From assembly GCA_014904845.1 (NCBI GenBank), contig MU119265.1, forward strand, positions 1-64,000: a DNA stretch of 64,000 nt, given 5' to 3'. The notes beneath the pieces are model-generated. The model had not been told where the DNA came from. It worked only from the letters and a program-made list of their open reading frames with translations, and made no database searches. The position numbers and the translations under genes were made by a program. Origin of the DNA: Acephala macrosclerotiorum. Taxonomy: Eukaryota > Ascomycota > Leotiomycetes > Helotiales > Mollisiaceae. Below, one piece after another: positions 10,611-23,509 of the stretch (its first letter is position 1; every line of letters starts with the position of its first letter).

Positions 10611-13600
10611 CGTAAACTAATTAATTTAAACTAATTACTAATTAGTTAATCAATTAATTAATTAATGGATTAGTCACTTTACTCGTAAGACTTTCCAATT
10701 GTTAACATTGGCAATAGTGAGTCACGTTCCTAATAAAACTCTTAACCTCTTACAACGTTAGACTGAAGCGGGCCCAGGGAAAGACGCTCGAAAAAAAGGG
10801 AAAGAGCTACCGTTTGTCGGCTGAATCTTCATCCAAGAACGAGTATGAGGCAATGCCGACTTTGGCCTCAGTCTCTCAGCGAAACTTTCTTAGCATATCA
10901 TTCAGGACACTCACTCTCTCGCGCAAGAGCACAACAATTTGACGATGGTGATGCCGTGAAATTGAAAGATCAGCACGCCAGAAGAGTCCAAGAAATGTAC
11001 CAAATTCTCCAAGAAAACTCGCCTAATGAGTTATTTTTCAATCCCGATTCAACCACAGATGGTAGCTCCACTCGGGACTGCCGTCATTGACCATGTTCAG
11101 TGCCGCTCCAACCGTGGTGCTTTGTAGCGTAGCCCTAGAATGTTCTCCCATCTCTCAGCATCATCTCCCGGAGAAACGTGGCTGTGGTAATGACAGCGAG
11201 ACGACGTGAAGTGAACGGTGTTTCAAGACTAAACACGCTGACTAAAATCGGATGGTGATGAGCGTTAGATTTCGGGCTTCTAGAAAGGCAGGTGGAAACG
11301 AGGAGCCGAGACGCTAGAAGGGTCGTAGACCGTATCGCAGACAATGCCATTGCCCTTGGAATCTTGGGATGATTGAAATGCCTCATATAGTTTTGTGGTG
11401 GAAGAGGTTGGCATTCTTGGGTGCTGTGGAGAAGCGAATGGAGGTCTGGTGCGGGAATTTCCTCGGTGTGGCGGCTTGTGGGATTGCGTGGCGTTGAAAA
11501 GGCGTTGAAGCAGCAATTGAAGCGTCTTTTGTGTGAATTGCTTCGATTAATTGGATCGTCTTGATGCGGTGTCTTTGAGAAAGATGTTGGAGGCGGATGT
11601 GAGACCCGACGTCTCTGAATGACCCAACTGTTCTGGGACATTAGCTTTTTTTTGTTGCAAATCGCAGCCTTCAGAAGCGAAAAAATAATATCGTCAAAAT
11701 TATAACTGATAAGGATTAAGCGAGCCTTATCAGTTTCTTGGGCGGCGCTAGTCCGCATACAGGTAAGTTCATGTGCGGAAAAACATTCATTGCCGAAGCT
11801 GCCTCTGAGAGCGGGATCTGAAGCCACGGACGCTGGTGTCTAGCCGAAATGACTGGATTCTTGATTGCGCGGACGAGAATAAAAGTGGAAGCGATAGATG
11901 TGAGGCATTTGATGATTGAAAATCCTTCATCGTCAATACGACCATCTGCTAGGCTACTCAAGCAAGTCTTTAGACCTTGTATCTGCCGAGTCGGGAGCGG
12001 CGATGTGATCCGGCTATCTTGATGGGCAAGAGGGGTTCTTGTATGAGATAAGACAAGAATACGAACTCAATCCTTGGCCAAATATTTGGTTGTAGTTGAA
12101 GATGTCACACAGTATCAAATTGAGATCGGTGACTTGGCTGTGACTAGGAGGCTCTATGAACTGCCCAGATTTGCCGATCCTACTAGGCTAGCTTATCTGT
12201 CACTCGTAAAGGTGAGGAGTGCAGATTGCAGATTAGAAGGGCCATGGAAGGCCATTCTCATTTGATGTTGCGAGTTGGTGAGAAGGTTGAAGGAGTTCCA
12301 GCTTGAGGAAGGGCGAAGGCTCATGTAGAGCCGGCACGTGCACGAAGGTATCTGCAGGTGTTTCATGTCTCAGAGTCGGCTGAACATTTTTATTTCGATA
12401 TTTCTCCTAGTCTGTACACAACGTGTGTGGCGCTCGAACCCTGTCAATTGCTCCCTCTGGCCATCGTATCTGCCTGCATAAGCCTTCATCACGCCTATCA
12501 GTTTGGTAGTCACAAACGGCGGTTATGACGAATCACAATGATGAATTCGGTATCTCGAACCAATGATGATGCATTGGAACTTTGCGATTTCGTTGAAATA
12601 CGGTATAAGCTAGGAATAAACATTTATTGGAGCTTGGAGCCTGGAGCCAACGCGCCAAGCTGGAGTTTCTATGGCACATAACTTCTCCAAACTGAAATTC
12701 GGTAAATGGGAAAGGATCTTGAGACTTAGTGAAAATTAACTATAAATTATCGCCCAGCGCATTGGTTTCCATGGTGTTCAGACCCATGTGCTCACTTGGC
12801 TTGCCCTCAGACATTTGCAAGGGTCCGGAGCTCAGGCAGGTGCTGAATTTTCGGATCCACTTAAAAATGCCATGGAAAAGCAGCGCCACTAAATGCCGAG
12901 AAACCATGTGGCACCTATCCCACCAACAGCGATCGTCCCGCGGTAGCTACTTACTGCTTTTGGACAAGTAAACCCTGATGGTTAAAATTGGCCAATCATT
13001 AGTATAAATCCCTGCGTAAATCACGTTAATTCTTGGTATCGATCGCTTGATAAACGTACAGTAATCATAGGGCTTGGTGAGGATATACTAAGCTCCTGTC
13101 TGTTCGAGAACAAAGTATCAGGCTGAGTTTTGGGAAGGAACTATGAAAATATGAACAGGATTTTTTTTCAGGACAAAAGAATGTAATGTACAACGAACTT
13201 CGAAATTGAAAGTTGAAGTACATGCTCCTTGGCTGGCCTTGAGGTATTTAAGATGCACCACCAAAGGTAGTCTGATGAATGACAAGACGATGCAAATGGC
13301 GAAGTTGGGTAGCTACCGGGAGGGCTCTTACTGATTGGCACTAGAAAACGATCGATACCCTCCGGTAAAATATGTCAACCAAGAAGACAAGGTCCTGGCA
13401 CGATAGGATTTCCAGTCTCAGCCTGAAATGTGCATTACGAATAATCAGTCAAGCAAACAGAGACAGAGACAGCCGAGTTGAGAAAACAATAGCAAATAAC
13501 TCTATTGTAGACACCGATTTCATACGTAAAACAAAACTGCAATTTGGTAACTCTGCTTTGAGTAGCCACGGGTTCTTGGTTGCGTCTTCTGTAGTCTTGG

Positions 13601-13983
13601 TGGTGTTCTTTGGTGCTCCACATCGCCGCTTTATCATTGTCGAGAGACACTCTAAGTTTTTTGGTGCCCGTCCCCACCTCTCTCCAGGTTAAGGGCCGGC
13701 TAACGCCTAGCGTATGCACGCTGCTGCCATCCAGATTAAATACCTTCCGCGACCACATTCTCAGAATGCTCTTTCTCTACACATCGACAACCTTCACTCC
13801 TGCCTCCACCCCGTGGTGTCGGTCTCGACTGCTCTGTGCAGATCGTCGCTCGCAGCCACCCACCTCCTATCAATCGTAGATCCTACAACCATTGTTCCCT
13901 CATCATAGCTTTGTACCCAAATTGAGATCGAGCATACCCATATTCCTTGGAGCTTGAAGCAGAACTTCCTCCTCGTCGTAACT
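10611..13983. other. intergenic region, no supported gene; right end holds pma1 5' leader
   Basis: Composition is normal but I find no reading frame with recognisable features. A short frame at 10845-11090 and overlapping minus-strand frames at 11135-11961 look like chance openings or decayed sequence. The last 250 bases (about 13730-13983) are pyrimidine-rich and directly precede the pma1 start codon, so they probably hold its promoter and 5' leader, as is common for highly expressed fungal genes. Confidence 0.5.
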
Positions 13984-16900
13984 ATGGCGGACACCCACGG
14001 TGCAATTGGCACTTATCCCAACAATCATACATCCGACAATCCAAATCACATAGACACAACAGTCGAGTCGGACAGCTTTGACGAGAAGACTGGCCATCAT
14101 GTCGACCCCTCCTACCCACCCAAGAAGCCCGTCGTCGAAGAGGAAGAAGAAGATGCGGACATGGATGCTTTGATCGATGAGCTCGAGTCGCAGGATGGCC
14201 ACATTGCGGACGAGGAAGAAGACGAAGATGCTCCTGCGGGCACTGGACGCACCATTCCTGAGTCTGAATTACAAACACCGGTAGACATTGGCTTGACGGA
14301 AGTAGAGGTCATTACTCGTCGGAAGAAGTATGGCCTGAACCAAATGAAGGAAGAAAAGGAGAACATGATCCTCAAGTTTCTCATGTACTTCGTTGGTCCC
14401 ATCCAATTCGTCATGGAGGTATGTCCTAATACCTTTTTCTGTTTGGGATAGCATCTGCCAGCTTTACCCGCATGTTTACAGCTTCCCCAATTGCCAGCCA
14501 ATCGCAGAGCTTGTTGCAGGCTGCACAACATATCCATCCTTCCGTACGGTTCGTGCTAACAACAATGTCTTTGATAGGCTGCCGCCGTCCTTGCTGCAGG
14601 TCTCCAAGATTGGGTCGATTTCGGTGTCATTTGCGCATTGCTTCTCCTCAACGCCTCGGTCGGTTTCATCCAAGAATTCCAAGCCGGCTCGATCGTCGAC
14701 GAATTGAAGAAGACCCTTGCTTTGAAGGCTGTCGTTCTCCGTGATGGTCGTCTCTACGAAATCGAAGCTCCAGAGGTCGTTCCTGGTGACATCCTGCAAA
14801 TTGAAGAGGTAAGAACAGTTGAGCTCTCAAGTCGCATTTAGGGCTGTACTTACAATTTATTCTCAGGGCACCATCATTCCCGCAGACGGCCGAATTGTCT
14901 CTGATGAGACCTACGTCCAAGTCGATCAATCTGCCATCACTGGTGAATCTCTCGCAGTTGATAAGCATAAGGGTGATCAATGTTTCGCGTCTTCTGGTGT
15001 CAAGCGTGGTGATGGCTTCATGGTCATCACAGCTACTGGTGACAACACCTTCGTTGGTCGTGCCGCAGCTCTTGTAAATAAGGCCTCCGGAGCTACTGGT
15101 CACTTCACTGAAGTCTTGAACGGTATCGGAACGGTTCTCTTGATCTTGGTCATCTTCACCAACCTGGTAGTCTGGGTCTCGTCCTTCTACCGTTCCAACC
15201 CAATCGTCTTGATTCTAGAGTATACGTTGGCAATTACCATCATCGGCGTCCCAGTCGGTCTTCCAGCTGTCGTCACCACTACAATGGCTGTCGGCGCCGC
15301 CTACCTCGCTAAGAAGAAGGCCATTGTCCAAAAGCTCTCTGCCATTGAGTCCCTGGCCGGTGTCGAGATTCTCTGCTCAGACAAGACTGGTACCTTGACC
15401 AAGAACAAGCTTTCCCTCGCTGAGCCCTTCACCGTCCCAGGTGTCGAGCCTGATGATCTCATGTTAACTGCTTGTCTTGCTGCTTCTCGCAAGAAGAAGG
15501 GTATCGATGCAATCGACAAGGCTTTCCTCAAGGCCCTCCGATATTATCCTCGCGCCAAGTCCGTCCTATCCAAGTACAAAGTCATCGCGTTCCACCCCTT
15601 CGACCCTGTCTCCAAGAAGGTCCAGGCTGTTGTCGAGTCACCGCAGGGTGAGCGCATTGTCTGTGTCAAGGGTGCACCCCTCTTCGTCCTGAAGACTGTT
15701 GAGGAAGATCATCCCATTCCTGAAGACATTGACCAAGCCTATAAGAACAAGGTCGCTGAATTCGCTACTCGTGGTTTCCGTTCCCTCGGTGTTGCGCGCA
15801 AGCGAGGTGAGGGTTCCTGGGAGATTCTTGGTATCATGCCTTGCTCTGACCCTCCTCGTCATGACACTGCCCGTACTATCAACGAAGCAAAGACTCTCGG
15901 TCTCTCAATCAAGATGTTGACAGGTGATGCCGTTGGTATTGCTCGTGAAACCTCTCGTCAACTTGGTCTGGGTACTAATGTCTACAACGCCGAGCGTCTT
16001 GGCCTTGGTGGTGGTGGAGATATGCCAGGTTCCGAGGTCTATGATTTCGTCGAGGCTGCCGATGGATTCGCTGAGGTTTTCCCACAACACAAGTACAATG
16101 TCGTCGAGATCCTGCAGCAGCGTGGCTACCTTGTGGCCATGACTGGTGACGGTGTGAATGATGCCCCATCTCTCAAGAAGGCCGATACTGGTATTGCTGT
16201 CGAGGGCGCTTCTGATGCTGCTCGCTCTGCCGCTGACATCGTATTCTTGGCTCCCGGACTCGGTGCTATCATTGATGCTCTCAAGACTTCTAGACAGATC
16301 TTCCATCGCATGTACGCATACGTCGTCTACCGTATCGCTTTGTCCATCCACTTGGAAATCTTCCTCGGTCTCTGGATCGCCATCTTGAACAAATCTCTCA
16401 ACATTGAATTGGTTGTCTTCGTCGCCATCTTTGCTGATGTTGCTACCTTAGCCATCGCCTACGACAATGCTCCATTCTCCAAGACTCCTGTCAAGTGGAA
16501 CTTGCCAAAGCTTTGGGGTATGTCTGTCCTCCTCGGCATAGTTCTTGCAATTGGTTCCTGGATCACCCTCACTACTATGCTTGCTCGTGGCCACGATGGT
16601 GGTATTGTTCAGAACTTCGGACAGACCGATGCAGTTCTCTTCTTGGAGATCTCTCTCACTGAGAACTGGCTGATCTTTATCACCCGTGCCAATGGTCCTT
16701 TCTGGTCGTCTCTTCCTTCATGGCAGTTGTCTGGTGCCATCTTGGTCGTCGACATCATCGCAACCTTCTTCACGCTCTTCGGATTCTTCCTTAAAGGCCA
16801 ACAAACCTCCATCGTTGCTGTTGTTCGTATCTGGGTCTTCTCATTCGGCATTTTCTGCATCATGGGTGGCCTTTACTACCTGCTCCAGGACAGCAAAGGC

Positions 16901-17068
16901 TTCGACAACCTTATGCATGGGAAGTCGATTAAGCAGAAGGCGAAGCAAAGATCACTTGAAGATTTTGGTAAGTCATGCATGATACCCTTCGTTTCGAATG
17001 TCTTGCTAATCCGTTTCATAGTCGTCTCACTTCAACGTGTTTCCACTCAACATGAGAAGTCCGCATAA
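13984..17068 (+). CDS. pma1: plasma-membrane H+-ATPase (P3A-type)
   Basis: This P3A ATPase pumps protons out of the cell at the cost of ATP and sets the membrane potential that drives nutrient uptake. The exons I infer are 13984-14418, 14578-14808, 14867-16967 and 17022-17068; all junctions are GT-AG and keep phase, giving 937 residues, close to the usual 920. Visible landmarks are an acidic cytoplasmic N-terminus, the actuator TGES (about 247-250), the phosphorylation motif CSDKTGTLT with Asp394, the hinge TGDGVNDAP (about residue 650), ten membrane segments, and a C-terminus ending [13 protein letters not shown], the conserved autoinhibitory tail. The last exon encodes only that tail. The start is the first ATG in frame, followed by MADTHGA. 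It is the first gene right of the AT-rich block, 3.4 kb from its edge. Confidence 0.98.
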
Positions 17069-18812
17069 CGAATTCATATCATGACAGGCGCAACTGCATT
17101 TTGGTGTTCGGCGTCTTAGACGGTGCATTTTCCTTTACTTGTACAAACTTACGGACGACTTGGGCATCAGCAAAGCGCAGTCTACTTCCCACTAGAGTGT
17201 CCGCCTCGTCCTCCTTCGATTCCAAGATTGAGAAATTTTCTTTATCTCGATTGTTGGTTATGGTTCAAGTCGGGCATATTGGTTGGCAAGAAGGCAGTTG
17301 CTAGACTGGTGCTGCTCGATCGTCTTTTCATTTTTCACTCGAGGGCCCGGCCGGACATACCCAGGCGTTCAACGTGTTGCTGATAGACTACTAAAAGTGT
17401 AATTAATAATAAATTAATTGCGATGCGTAACTTGATATCTTGATGATTATACCATAGAGTCTTGAGAGCTGATGAAGTAAGTTGATGCCTTGAGGCAAAC
17501 TCTCCTGGGTGGACGTCATCTCACTTCACCATTCTTCACCGTTCGGGTTTCTGAATGGGTCTTTGGGTTCAAGGCGAGCAGTGATCTCAGGCTAAAAATC
17601 ATTATCTCTTTCTCTCCATTTCCTACAATTAAATGATTTGACTGTGGGTAGTCGAGTGGGATAGGCTTGACCCCGCGATTTCGGCCCCAAATTATGAACT
17701 TGTGACTCAAGTTGCGAGAGCAGCAGTGAAACTTCCCCAAGGAACGGCAATGAATCGTTTTACTTACAGGATAGCATAATCTTCATGTGCCGGCCTTGTC
17801 TCTTTGCTGCTTCTGCTTAATTTCTCCCCATACGATCATAATTGGGGGACATAGCTCTGGGCATGGGGACTCTGAGCAGGGTTGGGATAAAACCGGGTGG
17901 CAGTGGAGAAGGTCAAGTAAGGTAAGGTAAGGTAAGGTAAGGTAAGGTAAGGTAAGGTGAGATGGGGTGAGATGAGATGGGTGAGGATGAGAATGTGGGT
18001 GAAAGGAAGGGATTAGTATAATGATAAATGAATCAGAATATCGAAGCTGAGGTGGGGGTATGGAAATGTTAAATTAATGTGAATGTGAATATGGAATTCG
18101 AAAATCATGATCATTATGAGTGAAAGCGAGGTTCAAAATCCAAGATGAGGGATTGTTGGTAATGAGACCAGGTTGAGGGATGAGGGAGGTTGTGTGAAAC
18201 TGGATAGGACATTGGGCCAGACATTGAGGTGAAGGTCAATGCTGAGATGAGGAGGGACTTTGAGAGGTGCCGAGTGCTGGTGGAGAGGTTTGGACAATGA
18301 GATTGGCAGAATGTGTGAGACGGGGTGGGATACTGAGTTCTAAGTGAATGGCCTTGCCACTCAGGAACATTGAGGCAATGCTCAACGTCTGTTAGGGTGG
18401 TCACGTGCACTAGCTTCCACCTAGCTCCTACTTTATTTACAGCTCTCCAGAGCTCTCTACTCTTTAGACAGACGCACCAATACACACAGACTTTCCAGAC
18501 AAGACCTACTACGCTGAGACCGTGGTATATCTTGCGGTGAGGACTGTTATAACGTCTACCTCTCCTCAGAAGACTCAGGCAAATAACGAACAAGAAGAGG
18601 GCGAAGGGAAATGTGATCAAACTGCCTTCTCTTCTTACAAACATGTTTTGTTTTATGCATCTACATCGAATTTTGAACTTACTTCTCCAACTTCTGACAC
18701 CTTTCTCGGCTCAGCTCAAGCTTCAAGCCCAGGACAAATGCTTCTGCTTCGAACCATGCACACCAAAAACAAGGATGTTATATGTACAAGAAGCCCTAGC
18801 CAGATCTTCCAT
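17069..18812. other. intergenic region between pma1 and the acyl-CoA synthetase
   Basis: Both flanking genes end here (convergent), so it contains two 3' ends. It holds a GGTAA microsatellite (about 17917-17957) followed by GATGGG/GATGAG-rich sequence. A 176-codon minus-strand frame at 18114-18644 has no recognisable domain and I do not call it. Confidence 0.6.
17916..17958 (+). repeat. (GGTAA)n microsatellite
   Basis: About eight head-to-tail GGTAA units, passing into degenerate GGTGA/GATGG units. It is not the fungal telomere repeat TTAGGG. It lies between two convergent genes. Confidence 0.9.
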
Positions 18813-21071
18813 CTACAACTTCGCCTTCGGAGTCTCCTCCGCGAGAGATTCAGCATACATGCTATCGATCTCTGCTCTGAATTTCTTTGCTGTTTGGGGA
18901 CGTTTGAGTTTCAACCTACAAAACACACATTAGCCATCATCCAAGCAACGGCAGGCATGGGAAAAGGGAAAAGGGAAAAGGGGGGGGAAAGAAAACTCAC
19001 GTGGGCGTCAACAACTCATTCTCAACCGTAAACGGCTCAACCTCCAAATAACAATTCCTCACCCTCTCATAAGAGTTAAACTTATTCTTCTTTCCAATCT
19101 TTTCCAACTCCCTCACCACCGCCTTCCTTACCCTCACATCCCTAGCAGCCGCCTTGATCGCCTCAATATCCTCCGCTTTAATACTCTTCTTCAACACACT
19201 ACTAGCAAATGGTGCGAAAGCTACAGGATCGACTCCGAGGATGGAGACGAGGAATGATTGTGTGGAGTCACCGTGAACGTAGGCTTGAGCGATGATGTTC
19301 GTGCTGGCGAGATATACGTTCTCGATTCGTTCGGGGGAGATGTATTCTCCCTGCGCCAGCTTCAAGACATTCTTCACCCGATCGATGATCTTGAATCGTC
19401 CCATAGAGTCGATTTCCGCGATATCGCCGGTCCGGAACCATCCATCTTCAATGATAGCTTTCGTAGTCTCGGCTTCATTCTTATAGTATTCGCGGAAACA
19501 AGTCTTGCCTCGGATGAGAAGTTCGCCGCGGGGGTTGGGCGAGTCGGTAACGTTGTAATCCATGTCTGGAACGGATTGGAGACAGGCTTCAGAGGATACT
19601 CCCATAGCGCCACAATTTCCGGCTGAGAAGTCGCCTTCGAGTTGCGCGAGACCGACGGAGTAGGTTTCTGTTAGACCGTAGCCTTGGATGATGTCGTTTC
19701 CGAATGCGGCGCGGAGGAATTGTTGGAGGGTGGGATCGAGAGGGGCGGAACCGCTGACCATTCCGCGGCAGCGTTGGAGACCGAAGGCGGATGTGAGTTT
19801 GGGGGTGAAGATTCGGTCCCAGAGCATGTGTTTGTTTGTTGCTTGGCCGGGAGGGAGTTTCATTGATGCGAGCTTGGTGTTGATTACATGGCGGCCCATT
19901 GTGCCTTTGAGGCCGGGGGCATCGAGGGTTGCTGCTCGGATGGCGGAGCCGAAGCGGTTGTAAAGTCGTGGAACGGAGTTGAAGCCTGTTGGGCGGAGAA
20001 TCTTCATGTCGTCCACGAGACCTAGGATGTCTCCACGGAAATATCCAATGGATGCTCCACATGCAAGAGCGCCATGTTCAGCTACTCGCTGATAGATGTG
20101 GGCAAGGGGTAAATAGGAGATCAGGACATCGGAGGATAACGTATCGCTGGTTACTCGAGCAACAGCAGTGGCAGCAATGGCGTTTGCGTGTGTCAAGACC
20201 ACTCCCTTGGGATTGCCAGTCGTTCCTGAAGTATAGTTGATTGTGATGATATCGTCGGGCCGAGGTGGCTTCATGGGCAACTGGGAAGCAGCTCCAAGAG
20301 CTTCGACATCCCGAATGTAGTGGATTGAGATGCCCGCATCAGCAGCCAGGGTGTTCAAAATATCTGATTTCGAGTTACCCGGCCGTTCCCCTGCATCTAA
20401 TGGGTCTAAACAGATAATAAGCTTCAATGTTGGTATCCTCTTTCCGAGCTTAAGGAGGATTGGGATGTGCGGAAGGGTTGTGATGACACATGCAAGCGAA
20501 GCATGGTTGATAATGTATTCGGTGGTGTCGGGGCCCAGAGTGTCGTAGATAGAGACCGTGAAGAGGGACTGGGACATGCAACCAAGATCTGCACTTATTA
20601 GCAAGGTTCCAGTTCAACTTGGACATTAGGGGGCTCACCAGAAATCTGCCATTCAGGGCGATTTTGACACCAAAGTCCAACGCCGTACTTCTCATTTATA
20701 ACGCCTGCCTTCTTATGCAATTCCACGATTCCAGTACCAAAGTTCTTCCTCCGCGAAGCAGTCTCCGCATATGTCATCCACTCATATTTGCCAAATGTCT
20801 TCGTGACGGGATCCCACGGACGACTTCCCAAACATCTTGCGTTTGGCCGTCTCTTCAGCGTCGACTCGAATGCCTCGTGAGCCGTAAGGACCTTCGGATC
20901 CAGCGTCGTCAAGAGCGGACTATCGACAAACCGCCAATGTCTGTAAATGGCCGTGCGACCTTCCTTCTCGCTGCCAGGAATCGGGAGGGAGTAGGGCGAT
21001 CCTGGCGGGGGAGGAACTCGAAGCGCCTTGACGAGAGCGTCGGGATCGGTGGGGTATTGGATTGGAGCCAT
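18813..21071 (-). CDS. long-chain fatty acyl-CoA synthetase, probably peroxisomal
   Basis: It activates long-chain fatty acids to acyl-CoA through an acyl-AMP intermediate. In reading order the exons are 21071-20639, 20588-19001 and 18915-18813, with GT-AG introns of 50 and 85 nt; phases fit and the product has 707 residues, normal for the FAA family. Motifs seen are the AMP-binding YTSGTTGNPKGVVLTHANA, the second motif QGYGLTET, and the signature segment DGWFRTGDIAEID followed by KIIDRVKNVLKLAQGEYISP. The third exon replaces an early stop (end TPT) by a 34-residue tail ending PKAKL. The final AKL fits the peroxisomal targeting signal type 1, so beta-oxidation is the likely destination. The ATG at 21071 is the first in frame. 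Confidence 0.95.
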
Positions 21072-22318
21072 GAGTTGTCTTTCTGTCTGCAAGGCGGACT
21101 GCGAGGCGGATTATCTGTATATAAGTCAGTGTTTGCTAGTATTTGGAATGCAGGGTAAACGTTTCCGGAATGGATTCGAGACGAGAGTCTCGAAGCTTGT
21201 CTGAACTTACTTTCGAGATTATGCAAACTCCTCCTGTCTTCGATCTATGCTCTACGGTCTACAGAACCGATGCAAATTCCCAATACAAAACGAAAAGGAA
21301 AGAGAGGTGTTTTCAAAGAAGGAAGCGTCGGCATGTGCGCTCTCTGGTCACTCGGACGCTGGATCTAGATCTGGTTGGCGGGCTTGACTCGAGGGTTGTG
21401 CCTCGGCAGGCTGGCAGGCGTTGAAGTTCTCCTCCATGCTGCATCTCGGTCGTGCTCCGCTCTGCCCTGGCCAACATGTGCGGAGAGCCCGAAAATGGGA
21501 ATCCCGCTCGCACATCATGCATATCCAATCTCCAGTTGTATTTTGCCTCTGCATGAGAATATACTCCAAACTCTAGGAAAGAGAGGCTAGCAGAAGTATA
21601 ATTTTTTTGCAGTCTCGTTCACATGCGATGTCCCACCAGGTTAAGCTTACTTTGCGGGGATATTTCTCGCGCATGACGACCTGCATGCTGTACGCCGACG
21701 GCCGGTATGATTGACGTCTCGTCGGGTTTTTACTGCCCCGACTTACCGCTTTGCTGATTGATGAAGTTTTAGATTACATGTGATGCAGTGCCGGTGGGAT
21801 TTTGTGAGTTGCGCCCTGAATTTGTTGAGACCGAGCGTGTGAATTCGATCGACGTTGCGGACGTAAGGTTAACGTCTTCGAAAACACAGCACAGGAGTCT
21901 TCGGGCCGCAAGAAAGAGCCTGCAGAGAGCGGAGGTGTCCTTCAAGCGGAAAGGCCCTCGTGCTGATTCGACGAACCGAGAAGGAACGTTTGAACGTGGC
22001 TTCCTATCACTGACCTTACTCTCGGATCTCAAGTCTTCGTCGTAAGCTCGTGGTATACATAAGGTCGGCCGAACACGGCGTGCACAGTGCCTTCCTTGTA
22101 TTTGAGTTTTGATATCAATCCCCGTGTAAGAAGTAAGGTACCTAGGTATTGAACTTGGGAATGAAAGATGGATTGGGATTTCCTCGACAAGGCCCTCCAT
22201 CCACTAAGCGATAAATTTACGCCGAGAGGCCTTGAAAGGCCCTGAAAGCCTACTTGCAAGGTTTGGTAGATCACAGGTCAGGGATGTGATGCCTATTGTT
22301 CTAGGGTGTTTGAGCCTA
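21072..22318. other. intergenic region upstream of the acyl-CoA synthetase
   Basis: Holds the presumed promoter of the acyl-CoA synthetase. Small frames on both strands have no recognisable content. No repeat stands out. Confidence 0.5.
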
Positions 22319-22860
22319 TCAAGCACTCTGCTCTTTCACGATCTCGAACTCATCCGGGAAATTGGGAAGACACCAGGGATCTTTCCGTAGACCTTGCTTG
22401 ACAGCACTATACTTGTGTGTCAAGATCCACATCCACGCGTCTAACTCGAATGTCGATTCGCCTAGGTAGATGATCGTATGCTGAGCTATCTTGTAGACCT
22501 GAAACATTTGCGCAACTTGATGTCCTTTCTGCTCATAATTATTTTGATTGATATAAATAGCATCAGCCCAAATTCTCCTCGGCCTCTTCAAGTCTCTCAT
22601 GTGACGCAAAGCTGAGTCGAGGTTGACGGTGACATCCATATCACAATCCTCGAGCTCAATTTTCACAGTCTGGTTTGATCGATTTGGTCATGATCGCACT
22701 CACTGAGCGTCGTGTGGATGATGTTGCAATGGACTTTAGCTTCAAGTGATAGAGAAGGCTGCAGGTCGATGAGTCGGATTGAGTCTAAATGCAGGAGAGG
22801 TTGGTATTGATATAGTTTCGTGTTGACCACGACGAGACTGCTTTCTACGCTGAGAGACAT
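22319..22860 (-). pseudogene. truncated HET-domain gene
   Basis: HET-domain proteins mediate heterokaryon incompatibility, a cell-death response between unlike fungal individuals. The first part (22860-22663) reads like the start of such a domain (YQYQPLLHLDSIRLIDLQP, then CNIIHTTLSECDHDQID). A frameshift at about 22665 leads into the second part (to 22319), with DSALRHMRDLKRPRRIWADA, INQNNYEQKGHQVAQMFQVY and HTIIYLGES. The core usually found between these halves (an ALSYVWG-like motif) is missing, and the frame stops soon after the domain, far short of the several hundred residues usual for the family. I infer a deletion plus frameshift. An unrecognised intron cannot fully explain the lost core. 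Confidence 0.8.
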
Positions 22861-23509
22861 TGCTTGTCAGGGTTGAAGTAAAGGTTAGTTAAACGTGATC
22901 GTGAAAGAAGGAGGCAAGAATGAGGACGGAAAAAACCGCCAAGTGAAGGCAACAGTGGCACGAATTGCAAGCATGTCAGCAGACCAGTAGAAATGCTCAC
23001 TGCACTTGCGGTACTGGAGTGATTCCAATTTCGTGTACGAAGGCCGATGCAACAGAAGCTATTACGATCAAGGCGGATTTTCAAGCCCTTTCATCTTTTA
23101 ACTTAACCAATTGGCTAGCTTCTGCTATCCCTCCATGCCCATCCTATACCTAGATCCTAGACTGGCCATGGATGGATGCAACCCGTTTGATCTGTACAAT
23201 ATACAGCCCGATTACATCCAGTCAACCATCCATCCACAGCCATACCGATCCTTAACCCCCCCCCAAAAACATGCTCCCAAATGATGCCGCCATGCCAAAA
23301 GAATTGAAGCCGAAAATGCTAACAACATCAGAGCAGAAAGAAAATCGTGACCCGGCCCAGATGACCACTCATTATAATTCCAACGCTTACACCTGTATTT
23401 TTGAGGGAGCCGTACTGTAGACCTTATTCGTTGCTTCCCCAAATTTATTGCGTTACGCCTTCCATAAACATCATCAAATAGCTTTACAACCCATAACATG
23501 CAAACATCC
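22861..23509. other. short intergenic region
   Basis: Separates the HET relic from the 3' end of the Mga2-like gene. The part from about 23200 to 23509 should be the 3' UTR of that gene. No feature beyond a C-tract at about 23256-23265. Confidence 0.5.

Noticed and set aside
10845..11090. 81-codon plus-strand frame
   Set aside because: No similarity that I can recognise and no splice partners. It could be a decayed exon but cannot be supported.
11135..11827. 230-codon minus-strand frame
   Set aside because: Composition resembles translated non-coding sequence, overlaps other frames, and has no motif.
17916..17958. telomere-like repeat
   Set aside because: Unit is GGTAA, not TTAGGG; it is an internal microsatellite.
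18114..18644. 176-codon minus-strand frame
   Set aside because: Lies in an intergenic region with microsatellite; no domain, and only an N-terminal hydrophobic stretch.
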